Origin: Manis javanica
Lineage: Eukaryota > Chordata > Mammalia > Pholidota > Manidae
DNA: 64,000 nt
NCBI RefSeq assembly: GCF_040802235.1
Contig: NC_133172.1
Location: 62,627,613-62,691,612 of the forward strand
Reading direction: 5' to 3'
The position numbers and the translations under genes are program-made. Position 1 is the stretch's first letter, and the number at the start of each line of letters is the position of its first letter. Below are positions 35,916 through 48,054 of the stretch, piece after piece. The notes below the pieces were generated by a model. It was not told the origin of the DNA. It did not search any database and saw nothing but the letters and a program-made list of their open reading frames with translations.

Positions 35916-37484
35916 AAAAAGAAATTCATGTATGATTAATACCCCTTATTGGATCACAAGAATTCAAGAATCATTGAAAAAGTCTTTGGTGACCCATAAG
36001 TTGAAATTAAAATTAATAAATTTGGAGGAGAAAGGTGTAGAGCACTGAACCCCCACCTCCAGGAGCGGGGAACCGATGGGACAGTCAGTTGTGAGTTATT
36101 ATGTCTCAATGAATAATAATAAAGGGGCAAAGCCGGGAGGCAGAGAGCCCCCATCTCTTCCCTCGGTATTTTATCATCATCTTCTGCCACCTTGGAGTAG
36201 TGATGGAATGCTCTGAGCGCGCAGGGGAGGGCAGTCCTGGCACAGAGGCACTGCGGGGGCAGGCACGTGGGCAGCCCGCCCCCTGTCATTCTTCCAAAGC
36301 CTGCTTCAGGGAAGCCCGAAGATGTAGGGAGGCGCCCACCCTGGGGCTGCCCCCGAGGTACGAGGGGCCTCGGGCCACTAACAGGTTCCAGAGGCCCTGA
36401 CACATTCTCTTCTTAGCGTTTCTTTTTTTGCACATAAGGGCACATGCGTGCACGCACACACACACACACTCACCCCCACATGGACCAACAACAGAGGAAC
36501 TTCCAAAACTGACCCCGAAATCAAGGCGGGGAGAGAGACCTCCCCCAGGACTGCGGTCACCGTGGAGTTGGGTGTCCTGCCCACCCGCTGTCCAGTCAAA
36601 GCTGAGCAGACGTCCCGGCAGCTGGAGAAGCACCGCCAGGACCCATGCCTCACCGGCACTCACGGGCTTTCACACCCACGTGACACCCGCCCCACGTCAC
36701 ACCCCCACTCGGGGCATCGCATCGGCTCAGGTGATCAGCGCTGCAAACCCAGGCAGCCCCAAGATGTCGCTCACTGCCCGAGGCTCTGGGGGCCACCAGT
36801 CCGCAGGGACAGTCCCAGGCTGGGGCTGCCTCACCACCTCACCCTGGCACAGACCCTCGGGCCAGCCTTGGAGCATCTGCCCACCCTCCCATCCCAAACT
36901 CCGCCCCGTGCAACAACTTCCCTAGCCCCCTCCTCCCTCCCCAAACACACCCCACTCGGGGCTTTTGTGTCTTTAATGAATTCTGCCATCCAGCCCAGGA
37001 TTTTGTAAGCATCCAGAGGCCGTGGAGAGGAGAAAATGACAGTCGCTCTGAAGGCATCTGAAGGGGACACAGACAGAAGTCCCACGGGAAGCTGCAACGT
37101 CGCTGAATCACACACATTCCAACAAGCAGGGGAGCCCAGCACCCCGCCACCCATCAGTCAGTGAGGTGCGCGGCTGTCTTCTGGAGGCTGCACTGTCCCG
37201 AACCAACCCCTTGGACCCATTAGAATCTCCCAGACTCTCAGAGGAGCCCTCACGGCTCAGGCCAGCCTCGGTGCCCAAGGAGTGGGTGGCCACACTTCCC
37301 AATAGGTGGAGGCAGCTGGTAGGCGGTGGGGTGCAGAATGAAGGAGACGGGACAGGGAAACAGGAGCAGCAGACGGGGGGGCCAGAGCGGCTCCTGGGCT
37401 GCTGTCCCACCCGCCTCGAGCCCAGGAGCTGACTGACTGCCTGACCATTGGCTCATCTACTCAGGGAGTCCTGTGGGCCTGGTT
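35915..37484. other. No gene recognised; dense two-strand ORF noise
   Basis: Frames of 100-186 codons overlap on both strands between 36286 and 37154. A short CA tract is at 36455-36470. No splice-consistent exon was found. Confidence 0.5.
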
Positions 37485-37720
37485 GCATGTGTGGTGAAAT
37501 ACACATAACATGTACCACCTTAGCCACTTTTAAAGCATACGGCTGGGTGGCATTACACACATTCACAGGATTGTGTGACTATCATCTCCCATTCCAAGAT
37601 ACTTTCATCACCCCCGGCAGGAAACCTGCCGTCACTGCCCATCACCCTTCCCTCCCAGCCCCCGGCTGCCCCTGGCCTCCCGTCTCTACAGACGATCTCT
37701 CCTGGACACAAGCAGGAGCC
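37484..37720 (-). mobile_element. Old L1 3'UTR fragment
   Basis: GTGTGGTGAAATACACATAACA, then CCACCTTAGCCAC, then ATTGTGTGACTATCATC is the reverse complement of the classic L1M 3' terminus also seen at 50420-50580. It is more GC-rich than that copy, as expected for its surroundings. Confidence 0.72.
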
Positions 37721-37874
37721 ACGGTCGCCCTCGGGGGTGAGGGCTCCCCTCCTTGCCTCCGACAGAGCCCTCCGCTGGAGACCAGGGGGATGGCCTCTTC
37801 CGCCCTCTCTCCATGGACCGGCAGCCGGAGCACAGGCTGCAACCATGGAAACAGGGTCAGAATCTGACTCTTCC

Positions 37875-38000
37875 CGATTCATTCCACATTTGTGAGCATT
37901 TATGGAGCATCTTCTGCGTCCATGCCAGGTGCTCGCAGATGAATGGGGACAACAGCTGCCCCCCACAGCCCAGGGCAGGGCTGTAAGCTCTGTCAGATGG
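37875..38000 (-). mobile_element. L2 fragment
   Basis: GATTCATTCCACATTTGTGAGCATTTATGGAGC followed by CATGCCAGGTGCTCG. Confidence 0.5.
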
Positions 38001-38284
38001 GCTGACCCCTTACCCAGCAAAGCTGGTACAGCATCCATGGGCAGGGCAAGGACCAGGATGAGGACCAGGGGAGCGAGGCCCCCTGGGCATGCCATCTCGG
38101 GTGGCTCTAGCTCTCAGGCCGTCAAGAGCAGGGCTGGCGGGCACCATCTGAATTCTGCATGCTGGGCCTCCCTCTCCTCACTGGGGCAGGGCCCTGACAA
38201 CACACAGACCCTGCAGTGCCCAGCACAGCAGGTACACTGACACTTGGGGTTCCCACAGGCCGGGCAGGCAGCACACAGGTCTTT

Positions 38285-38420
38285 GATGTTTTCACAAGCC
38301 CATGAGATGGCCGGGGCTCACCTCCTGTCTGTGCCCCAGGCCCATAAAGGTAAAGAAACCTGACTAAGGCCACAGAGCTTTGCTTGGCATGGCTGGGGCT
38401 GGAGCCCAACTCCAATTGGT
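38285..38420 (-). mobile_element. MIR fragment
   Basis: GGTAAAGAAACCTGACTAAGGCCACAGAGC followed by CTGGGGCTGGAGCCC. Confidence 0.5.
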
Positions 38421-38504
38421 CACAGAGCAGAAACCTGTTATCTTACTCATGAAATGATATGTCCTCACCCAGTGTCCCAAAGAGGGGGAACTTTTCTGAG
38501 GACC

Positions 38505-38620
38505 TCACCTGCACTGATGTATCCGTTCCTCAGAACCCTAAAGGCAGGTACTAATTTGACTCCTTTTTACAGCTGCAGCCCAGAAAGGCCAGCCAGCTTG
38601 CTCTGCGTCAGGCTTGTGGA
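38505..38620 (-). mobile_element. MIR fragment
   Basis: CTCAGAACCCTAAAGGCAGGTACTAATTTGACTCC, TTTTTACAGCTGCAGCC, then AGAAAGGCCAGCCAGC. Confidence 0.55.
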
Positions 38621-39074
38621 GGAGCCTGGGGCGCTGTGACTGCACAGTCCACCTGAACCATGCCTGCAGGACACGAGGCTGCACGCCTCTAATACATGTT
38701 TGGGCTCGTCAGTATTCATTTAGCCCTGTCCCTGGGAAGGTCCGTGGCCCACCCAGAAGTCGCCTGCCCTTGGCACCCTCTCCTGGCTCCCCTGCCCATG
38801 GCTGGGAGTGCAGGTGTTACCGCGGGGTCTGGGCACACACATGGTGATGTGTGCCCTGCGTGCCTGCTCATGGGTCACTGGCCCCTGCACACACAGCACA
38901 CACCACACTTGTTGGAGACAATTCAAGAGTCCTAGAAGGCCTCAGAGCGGCACAGAAACGCTCATTGCAGGTTTTCATGGGCCCTCGGTAGCCTGGAACT
39001 GCCGTCCTCTTATGTGCTTCAAGCCTGAAACCCCTTCTCACTTCAGCTCTGATACCCGAAGCCAGCGCCACTCA

Positions 39075-39310
39075 GGGCTCCAGGAAAACAGAACCAACTG
39101 GAAACATAACCACATCACGAGATGTATCTCAAGGGACTAGTTCACCTGATGGTGAGGCCTGGCAAGCCTGGGAGCTGTGAGGTGGGCAGCCAGCTGGTGC
39201 TTCAGTCTTGAGGCAGAATTTCTTCTTCTCAGGGAAACATCAAAATTTGCCCTTAAACCTTTCGCCTGATTAGATGAGGCCCACCCAGGGCATCCAGGTC
39301 ATTCAAAAGC
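39075..39310. mobile_element. Dispersed repeat fragment, class unsettled
   Basis: CAGGAAAACAGAACCAACTGG, GGGACTAGTTCACCTGATGGTGAGGC and GATTAGATGAGGCCCACCCAGGGC follow the order of an abundant mammalian LTR/L1-associated repeat. The middle is largely deleted. Confidence 0.5.
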
Positions 39311-41825
39311 CTAATGATTGTGGAGGCCACCACATCTGCCAGAGGCCTCGATTCATGTCTGATCAAGGACCTGGTGCTACAGCCTGGGCAAGGCCACACA
39401 TGAAACAGAGCACCCAGAGCCCGCAGGGGCCTCATTCAGGCCTCAGACCCCGCGCAGGGCTGCCCACACCAAGAAGCCAAAAGCTGATACACGGCAGGTT
39501 CCACACTTGCCCCTTCGCACTCCCAAGTGCTTCGTCTCGGGCCGCGTGCTACCCGCTCTACGGGAAGTGTTACCAGGTTTCCACAGCACACTGGGCAAAT
39601 TGCAAACAATGGCCTTACCAACGTGCACGTACAGAATCCATCAGACATCCAGACGTGATGGCGCTAAAACCTTTCCGTTGTTGTCTCACAAGTCCCATCT
39701 CATAAGCAATTACTTCTACAAAGTCACCAGGCAACAAGGAGAAGCCAACTTGAAATCTTAGATGGTTAATACTCTGATCTAGGATAAGTCATCCTCTAAT
39801 AAAAAGACAATGAAAAGGGCAAAGTCATTTCTCTAATAACAGAAAGACTGACTGACTGAAACCAAACCAACAGGCAGTGTAACCGCAGCCACACCAAACA
39901 AAATAAAATGGCCACGAGATCTGACCCCTGGAAGTAAAACATGTCTGACTGTTTCTTATGAAATGGCTGGTGGGACGAAGAAATCAGCAGAAAAATAGTC
40001 ACATTAAACTGAGACCCAGAGAGCCGGGTTCTCCTCAGGAAGGCCCCTTACGTGTTCAGGGGGGTTTTGTATAATTGCCAATACCTGAGACAAAAATCAC
40101 AAATACTCTTTTTATTATGCTTGAGGAAACTGAAGCAGGGTCTATTTTGCAAATAAGAGGGAAAGCCCCCTGGTTTATGAAACGGGAGGGGCGGGGAAGG
40201 GAAGGAAACATTTGGGATTAAATATTGTCATTTGAGTGGCGCAGCTGATGAAAGCCAGGAAATTCGAAATGTGCGCACCGACAACCTGCCACTCCAATTT
40301 TACACCCCAGCCCCCCGAACAAAAGCTGCACTGTGAGGCGCCTGGGACGGCGGCTGGCGGGACTGCGGAGGGAAGGGGCAGAGGTTTCCTTTCCGCTTAA
40401 TGGCTTTTCAGTGTCGAGTGTAAAAACCAAAATGTTGTTCTGTGGGGCTGATGCTGGGCCCCTGCTCCCCCAGCATTCCAGTGAGATGGCTCTGTGACTG
40501 GGGACAGAGTCACCTAGTCCCTTCTTCATCTTGAAGCATTTAAATTCAAGGGCGCTCCCACCAGAAGGATCCTGTCCCCAGCTGGACACAGACAGGCAGC
40601 TGCGACATCCCTGCCTCGAGCTCAAACACCTCTGGCACTGTCCCTGCCGCAGAAAATCAAACCTGACCCACGAAAGGAAGCCGAACACCAGCATGCAAAG
40701 GATCAAGTCAGGAGCCACACATGTGTTTGAGAGAGAAAGAGCCTCTTAGGACAGAGGCCACTGTTGGCTGGTGCACATTCTGGGGAGAAATGACAGAGAA
40801 CAGAGTCCCAGCAACCCCTGGGCCCCCACATCTATTCACCAAGTTCAGCCAACAGTCTATGAAATGATGTAGATGGTCCTCCAGCTAAAACCCTAGCAGA
40901 TTCCAAACAGGCTTTGGCAACTTAACCCCATCAAGTGGGGGCCGAGGAGGGGCAAGAAAGCCGGGGGGCAGGAACGCCAGACCCTGGGCACCCCGCTTCT
41001 GCAATGGCCTGTGAGTTCCATGTGTCTGGAGGACAAAATGCAAAGACGGCACGTGACAGCTTCTGCCCAAGTGCAGGGCTGGAAAGCTTGGGGTGCAGGA
41101 GGGGGCACCAGGTGAGGGCGAGGGGCAGCAGGCGTACAGAGCGGGGCCCCTCCTCGGCCTTGACCGCCAGAGCTCAGCTCTCCGGCTCCGAGGAGCCGCG
41201 GGTGCCTCCAGGGCACTTCCACTGCGGTGCCAGGAGCACGCTCCGGAGCAAGCTGGGTCTGTCCCCAGCTCCACGGGACCCCTCTGCCTGGCTTACATGC
41301 CCCTCCTGAAGGCCCCACCCGGAACCAAGGGCCTGGAGTGAAGAACACGATCCATGCGCCCGCCGTGCACCCTGCCCTTCCCTCCAAACTGCCCCCTGGC
41401 CCACCCTCTGCCATGCCTGCAGCTTTCCATCGCCGCACCTGTGCGTCTGCCCACACACTCTCCTGAGGACCCCCTCATTGCCACCTCCTCCATGACGCCC
41501 ATGCTGACGCCCAGGAAAAACATGTCTGTGCCCCCCAAGTTTCTGGCCAGAGTCTCATAAGACAATCACACACACTTGCTCTCAGGCCCGAGAGCTGGGG
41601 TGGGGGCGCTCACCTCTGTGGGCCTGGCTCCGTGCACCCGGCAGGGGCCCCCTGCCCCCCAGTGGCGAGGGGGTGTGCGGTCTGCAGCCAGCCCGTCAGA
41701 GGGTGCCAGGCGCCCCATCTCTAGCACAGCACCCCAGCCCCGGCGAAGGCTCCCCACCCAGGGGCCTGGGCTCGGTGCTGCACGCCTGTCAGCCCCTGAC
41801 CCTCGACCAGCCATTGGCCTCTGGA
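39310..41825. other. No gene recognised
   Basis: 39.7-40.2 kb is AT-rich. 40.2-41.8 kb is GC-rich with GGGAGGGGCGGGG near 40186 and weak L2-like C-rich phrases at 41350-41520. Confidence 0.5.
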
Positions 41826-41925
41826 CGTTCATCCCCCCTTCTCAGATGAGAAAACCGAGGCCAAGTGCTCTTGTGATTCATCCAGGGACACGGAGTGGGA
41901 CACAGGCCAGAGCCCACCTTCCCGA
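41825..41925 (-). mobile_element. MIR fragment
   Basis: CCTTCTCAGATGAGAAAACCGAGGCC followed by a diverged central region. Confidence 0.5.
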
Positions 41926-42233
41926 CCTCGCAGAAAAACAGAATTGGGGTCTCAGCCCACCAGCCTTTCCCGCACACAGGGCTTCCAGGCAAAGATCAGG
42001 AAAAAAAACAAATCTCTAACCTGAAGGACGAGTCCTCACGTGACCAGAACTCAACACTCGATGCAAAGCCGCAGGGAAGCTTTGCTCATTGATATATTTT
42101 CAGAGTTCTTTTTTCTTCCAGATAACTGGTCCAAACGCCCGTGGTTTTCCCTTGATCTTCAAGCAGCGTTTTGGGGATGAAACAGGCATTTCTCTGCTCT
42201 CCTTCCCCGCCCTGGCCCATAAAATGTGCGACG

Positions 42234-42250
42234 GCGCCACCTTGTGGCCA
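42234..42250 (-). promoter_or_regulatory. CTCF-like motif, reverse
   Basis: GCGCCACCTTGTGGCCA differs at two positions from the reverse consensus GCGCCCCCTGGTGGCCA. Confidence 0.45.
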
Positions 42251-42839
42251 GCAGGCATGGCACAGCGGGCGTCGGGCTTGGAGAGTCCGGCTTGGAGGCA
42301 CCCCAGGAGCCCGCCGCCCTTGAGACCTCCGCAGCAGGCCAGCCTCTTCAGCCCACTCGGGGAGGAAGTAAATGCAGACACGAGGAGCTCCCGAGGGAAG
42401 AGGTCGGGCGGGCCTCCCTGAGCTCCCTGAGCCGCTGCACGAGCTACAGTAACACCGGGGCGTCCGGGGCTGCCCGACAGCGCATTTCAAAGGCCAGGAA
42501 CCAGACGGGCCCAGGCACCAGGGGCGCAGAGCCTGCCGGGCTGGGAGAGCACCCCAAGGCAGGCTCCTGGGGAGCGCGGACTGGGCACTCCAGTCCTGTC
42601 TGTTGGGGGCCCAGGGGAGAAATCCGGGGCACAGGGCACAGTCAGGGCAGGCAGGTGCTCGGTGCCCAGCCCAGGACCTGGCCCGAGGGAGAGCCCCAGT
42701 AAACATGTCATGCAATGAGCGAGACGAGTCAGTCGGCAGGTCGGCCCGTCTGCCGTGAGCCACGGCTGGGGCGCGTGTTGAGGGTACAGCCTCCCCAGCG
42801 CTGACACGGAGACACCAGGAACACACAAATAAATACACG

Positions 42840-42985
42840 GATAACAGTCCCAGGTAATGTCCTCATCCAGGAGATGTCTGCCGAGTTCCTGCTGTGGGAA
42901 AGGCATTGAGCCGGGTCCCCAGGGCCCTCCAGTGACCAGAACGAGGGCCCCACCCTCAGAGCCGGCTGCGCAGGGACGACTGACC
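42840..42985 (-). mobile_element. L2 fragment
   Basis: CGAGTTCCTGCTGTGGGAAAGGCATTGAGCC, then CCTCCAGTGACCAGAACGAGGGCCCC. Confidence 0.45.
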
Positions 42986-43004
42986 AGAGAGTGAGGTGCA
43001 GCGC

Positions 43005-43180
43005 GGGCACAGACTGCTCGCAGTGCCACTGGATGGACCTTCAGAGCCTGGCTCTTTTTCCACCTCTCTGGGCCTCAGTTTTCTCATCTGCCAAACAGAA
43101 ATAGGAGTGGGGCCGACGCAAAGATTGAGGAATACCTGGGCCCGGCACACACCCAAGTGGCTGCTCCATCAGCCCCCAGG
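43005..43180 (+). mobile_element. MIR SINE
   Basis: CCTCTCTGGGCCTCAGTTTTC, then CATCTGCCAAACAGAAATAGG and GGAATACCTGGGCCCGGCAC. Confidence 0.72.
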
Positions 43181-43314
43181 TGGGCGCCCGCTGGGCAGCA
43201 GGTGAGGGGCATTCAGACGGCTCTGACCCAGGTCAGAGGGCTGGGGGAACAGCAGGCGTGACCAGTGCGCCAAACACCATCCACCGCCCCCAAGGAGGGG
43301 TGCACGGATATTGT

Positions 43315-44000
43315 GTTTTTGAGGGGGAAAATTCCTTTTACCAGACTTTTTAGTTTCACACAATTTTAGACTTGCAGAGAAGTTCATAATGGCATAAAAA
43401 TGCCCACATGTCCTCAACCTGGACACCCCCAATGCTAACAGCCCCCCTGCTTGTGTCCCCCGTTCTCTGTGCATGTGTTCAGGGTGATTTGAGAGTAAGC
43501 TGTCACGCAGACTCGGCCCCCAGCACCTCGGGGCTCCAGTGCACGCCCTCCAAACACGACGCCCTCTTCCCGCCTACAGCACCCAGGGTGGTGCCTCAAA
43601 ACCAGGGAAGTCGCTGTGATATGGGTCACCTTCTAATCTATGGACCTTGCTCAGATTCCACCGACCATCCTGACAATGTCCTTCACCCTGAAGAACTTCC
43701 CCGGCCACGCGCTATGCCCTTGACGCCCTGTCTCTGCAGCCTCCTCTCATCTGGAACATTCCAGTCTTTCTGATCTTTCTGCAGCCAGTTATTTTGGAGA
43801 ATGTCCTTCAATTTCATCAGGATTAGATTCAGGGTATGCATTCCAGGCAGGAACTCCAGAAAGGGACGTTGTGGCCGCCTTAGCTGTTGTATCAGGGGGC
43901 CCATGAACTCTATGTGTCCATTAATGATGATATTATTAAGGTGGTGCCAGCCAGGTTTGTTCACTGTAAAGTCCATTCTTTACCCCTTTGTAATAATTTC
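43315..44000. mobile_element. Ancient LINE-derived non-coding repeat, longer copy
   Basis: Same class as 12090-12420 and 28820-29060. Diagnostic pieces include GACTTGCAGAGAAGTTCATAATGG, CAGCCAGTTATTTTGGAGAATGTCC, and ATTATTAAGGTGGTGCCAGCCAGG followed by TTCACTGTAAAG. It explains the chance ORFs on both strands here. Confidence 0.6.
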
Positions 44001-44353
44001 TGTGGGGAGGTACTGTGAGACCACGTAAATATTCTGTTACTCAAAAAACTTCCACCCACTCGTTTTAGCATCCACTAATGATTCCCACCTAAATCAGTCA
44101 TGACTGTGATGTCTGTCTGGTGGTGCCGTCCGAATCATTTCCTCTGACTTCACCAGCTGGCATCTGAGCACACCTCCTCTTAGAAACAGAAGAGCACATG
44201 GCAGTGGGCAATCAGTGCCCCTGTCCCCTTCTCACCCCTCCTGTCTTTGCTCCACACAGTAATTGGAGAGATCGTTTGAACAAGGAAATCAAAGCCTGTC
44301 ACACACAAATGTCTTCTGGGTCATAACCTTGTTGGGCATGGGGTCCCCAGCTT

Positions 44354-44893
44354 GAGCCACCTCTCAGATGGGATCTGTCCCCTTGATGTCAATCAGTCTT
44401 TCAGAGTTTGGAGGTGAGGAAGCACAAGACCCTGGTGAACCTGCTGTCCCTTCCACCCGACAACTCCAGGCTACATACACCCAGGGCTGCGAACTGGACA
44501 CAACTGATGCTTCTGCTGCCCCAGCTCTTCCTCACTGACCACGCAGAGTGCCTCTCAGACTCTGATGTCCATACGAGTCACCTCGGGTCTGTTAAGTTGC
44601 AGACCCTGAGTCGGTGGGTCTGGGGTGAAGCTCTGTTTCTGTGTTGTTGGAAGTGCCCAGGATTCTGCTGCTCAGATCCAAGGACCACACCGAGTCACAA
44701 GGTAACGAAGACCTACTTCCTGCATCAAATAACAAGAAGCCCTCCTTCCCCCGGTCACCCCCTTTCCCCACACTGCGCAGTGCCTTAGCAAGAGCCACCT
44801 CCCTCTACAAGCAGTGCCAGGCAGATGGCATCTGTCCCCTCGATGCCAATCAGTCTTTCAGAGTTTGGAGGGAGGAAGCGCAAGAGCCTAGGC
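44354..44893. repeat. ~70-bp direct repeat pair flanking a MER5-type element
   Basis: CAGATGGGATCTGTCCCC... from 44365 to about 44435 recurs from 44822 to about 44893, sharing AATCAGTCTTTCAGAGTTTG and GGAAGC(A/G)CAAGA. AGCCACCTC precedes both, with ~20 extra bases inserted in the second copy. Confidence 0.85.
44555..44702 (+). mobile_element. MER5A/B-type hAT MITE
   Basis: TGTCCATACGAGTCACCTCGGG, then GTTAAGTTGCAGACCCTGAGTCGGTGGGTCTGGGGTG, then CCAGGATTCTGCTGCTCAGATCCAAGGACCACAC follow the MER5A consensus order. It sits between the two copies of the 70-bp duplication at 44354-44893. Confidence 0.68.
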
Positions 44894-45269
44894 ACCACTG
44901 GCAAAGCCATGTCCCCACCCCAGAGCTGGCTCGGTAAGAAGCCACTGTCATCTGGAGAGGCAAATCGTGCAACTCTTACGTATTCCAAAGTCGATGCTCT
45001 ACTCTCTCTTCAGGGGAGTGCGGGGCAAATAGAGGAAGCGATTAAAAAGTTTAGCTGGGTGTGTATGAAAGAGGGGATCAAAAGCAAAGGCTAGTGCCAA
45101 ACAAAGACCAGAAAAAGCAACACGTGCTCCCCCTTTCCTCACATCTCCCCGCCTGTCCCACCGGGAGCCCTGTGAGCCGGCGGGAGCCCTTGTCTACATC
45201 TACTGGAGGCTCCAGAGAATGGGGAGACCAAGGCATCCAAAGATGAGAGACAATGGGGGATAAATAATA

Positions 45270-45440
45270 CTGAGAGTCAGCTCTGTCTCCGGCTCTCATA
45301 CTTGCCTTAAGACACTTACCCTCTTTTAAAGACAAAGAAACGAAGGCTCAGGAAAGGTTAAAGGGTTTGTCCAAAGTCACCTGGCAACAAAGCTGGCAAG
45401 AAATGTTTGCTTTCCTGACTCCTAATCAGGCTCTCGAATG
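45270..45440 (-). mobile_element. MIR SINE
   Basis: CGAAGGCTCAGGAAAGGTTAAAGGGTTTGTCC, then AAAGTCACCTGGCAACAAAGC and CTGACTCCTAATCAGG. Confidence 0.68.
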
Positions 45441-45689
45441 AATGTCTGTATCAGGAGAAAAAGCAAAGTGCATAAGGCATTTTGTGGGACGGCAACTGCG
45501 TTAAGTCAATGCACCCCAGTGAATTTGAGAAAGCTCACTGGAGGAAGAGCGTGCCGTCCGTGATGAGGCGAGGCAGGGAGACCGGCGGTCGGGACAAGAA
45601 CGGTTTTCCAGATACGGCATCTTAAGGAATGGAATGAATGGTTTGGGACTATTTCTCTCTCTTTTTGTTTAATGAACCAGAACTCTAGA

Positions 45690-45930
45690 AAGCACCCATT
45701 CACTCAAAAGCATTTAATACACATCTACTGTATACCAGGCCTTGTGTTAAAGGAGAGAGAGAAAGGAGTCGCTGCATTCAGCCCGCACAACGATCACCCC
45801 CTCTTCCTTTCTGCACGTGAGGAGACCGGGGCTCAGAGAGGCTAAGTAATCATCGCAGTGGGACTGTGAAGCCTGGTCTGTATGACCCCAAAGCTGACGG
45901 AGCGTCATACCTACATCACCTCCCTTCCCA
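45690..45930 (-). mobile_element. MIR SINE, possibly with L2 piece upstream
   Basis: TTTAATACACATCTACTGTATACCAGGCC, then ACGTGAGGAGACCGGGGC and CAGAGAGGCTAAGTAATC. Confidence 0.62.
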
Positions 45931-46339
45931 TCTCGGAAACACCGATCCGCATCTCTACGACCAAATGGCAAAGAATATGTCCTCTGCTGTCCTCAGTGTT
46001 GGCCCAGATTTAGAAAAATCACAATCTTCTGATCCAAGTAAGTAGGAAACTAGTGACATCCTTTGAAACCCAAACTTAATCTGCATCGCTGGCGTAGGCA
46101 GACATTACCCTGAAGGAAATAGTTTCTCCTGAATCCAGCAGAAATCCTCTTTGGCATGCAGATGCTGGGCCCACCCAATCTGTCGCCTCTGTGGAGTTGC
46201 ACTCAGTCCGGCTCTTGCCCCAAACCCCGCTGACTAACTCCCACAGAACGCTGTGGGTGCCAGAGCCCAGCATGGAGCACTTGATCACACGACGGCCAGA
46301 AAGGCCAGGACTGGGCCAGCGTGCCCCACCCGGACAGCA

Positions 46340-46545
46340 GCTCCTACGCAGGGACCCTCACCAGCTGCGGGAGCCAGAAAAGCCCCTTCATTTATCTAGG
46401 GCTCAGCTTTGCCATCTGTAAAATGGGAGGGACAGGCGTGCCCTACCTCCCAGGGCTGCTGTAAGGAGTAGGTGCCACATTTGTACGGCCCAGTTAATGC
46501 AGTACTGGGACACGTGAAGTCCTCAGTAAGTGGTATCAAGCAATT
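46340..46545 (+). mobile_element. MIR SINE
   Basis: GCTCAGCTTTGCCATCTGTAAAATGGG, then CTACCTCCCAGGGCTGCTG and AAGTCCTCAGTAAGTGG. Confidence 0.8.
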
Positions 46546-47690
46546 TTTATATCAGCATCACCAGCGCCTCCCCATGGCTAAGTGTGGTTAGCATGACAGA
46601 AACACCCATTTCATAATCCAACTTGCAAATGTGGGTGGCCCTCCTGGCACAGGGACAGAAAGCTCAAATATGAAACATTCCGTGTCACATGGCAGACACT
46701 CAGCATGCCTCCACCCCTCTCTACTCTCATGCCCAGGACAGAGGGCTCACATGTGGTCTCATCCTCCTTCCTGACGCACCGCCTCAGGCACCCGACAGTA
46801 GACCAGAGCTGGCCCAGAAGATGCCCTGTATCTACCCGTTGAGACGCCCACACCACTTGAGGAAACGGGCTTCGACTGAAGGACGTACCTGTGTGGCCAC
46901 GTGTTGAGGTCCATGCGGGGCAGATGCCAGATCACCAAGAGCCGCAGCACCAGAGTCCCCGGTCAGAAGAGCAAACTCCCCACTCAAAGAGTGTGAGAAA
47001 AGCGCTGCCGGTGTCCAGAACTGAATCCCAGCACAAAGGACATAAGCAGAAAAACCCGAAATCTAAGTACCATCTGGAGTTCAGTTAACGGCAGCCAAAG
47101 CCCCGGGTTTTAGTCTGGCAGACGGCATGATTACTTAAGATACCTTCAGGGAAATGGGTGCGGGACATGCGGGGACTGTACCATCGCTGTGACTTCTCAA
47201 TAAACCTAAATTTATTGCAAAATAAAAGCTTTAAAAAAGTTTGATTGACACAGCAATAGTCAGAAGCGAAACCCCAGAGGCTCCATCGTCTGGATGAAGG
47301 GGTGACTGAAGCTTTGATTCCGAGTTCACCCGGGACGTGTAGCCATGACAACCATACACGCCCAACTCCCTAGTTTTCAGACCCAGTATTGACTGACATC
47401 GACAGGTAAATCTGTCTGAGTGATTTCTGGTTTCCCTTCGTGGAACTCTCTTCTTCCCAAAGCAATCTATTAAGTGTATGATTAAATATGACTTAACTTG
47501 ATTTTTCTTTTAAGATTTTTTCTTATTAAGTTCACACATCTGGGGTAAAACTGTTTTGCCAGTCTGTATAGCTCAATTTCACTTTTTTCTGAGAACCTGG
47601 TCACAGTTTACAGAACCGCGATGCCTTCAAGCTCTGAGATTCTGTCCCTTCCACATTGGTTCCATTCATTCTTCACCCCTGGTGAGCCCA
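46545..47690. other. No gene recognised
   Basis: Contains an AT-rich segment at 47440-47560 (TTAAGTGTATGATTAAATATGAC) and otherwise unremarkable sequence. Confidence 0.5.
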
Positions 47691-47780
47691 CACTCACTTG
47701 CTGCTTGCTGTGTGACCCTGGGCAAGTCAGGGCACCTCTCTCTCACCTGTTAACGGTAGGATAAATTGATCATGCATGTT
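47690..47780 (+). mobile_element. MIR fragment
   Basis: TTGCTGTGTGACCCTGGGCAAGTCAGGGCACC, then CACCTGTTAACGGTAGGATAAATTG. Confidence 0.7.
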
Positions 47781-48054
47781 TAAAGTCTGTAGACGGGGGA
47801 GAGATGGGAAACAGTGGACAGAACTATCATTATTATCAGCACTCAAAAAATACCAGCCTACCTCCCTTCCCCTTCCCATCACAGAAAAACAAAACCCTGT
47901 GATCTAGTCACTAATGACGGCGGCAAGGAAGGCCCTCAAACTCATTTCCTGTAAGTTTCTTGCATTCCTGAGCATGTACATGATCATCTCCCGTCCACTG
48001 AGAAAACATTTCCCAGATATTTTTCTGCAGGAGCACGACATGTATATTAGACAC

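Noticed and set aside
42086..42838. 250-codon minus-strand ORF
   Set aside because: Cys/Ser/Pro/Arg-rich chance frame in GC-rich DNA; no splice sites or domain consistent with it.
44825..45094. 89-codon plus ORF with Lys/Ser-rich sequence
   Set aside because: Starts inside a duplicated non-coding segment; no acceptor or conservation evidence.
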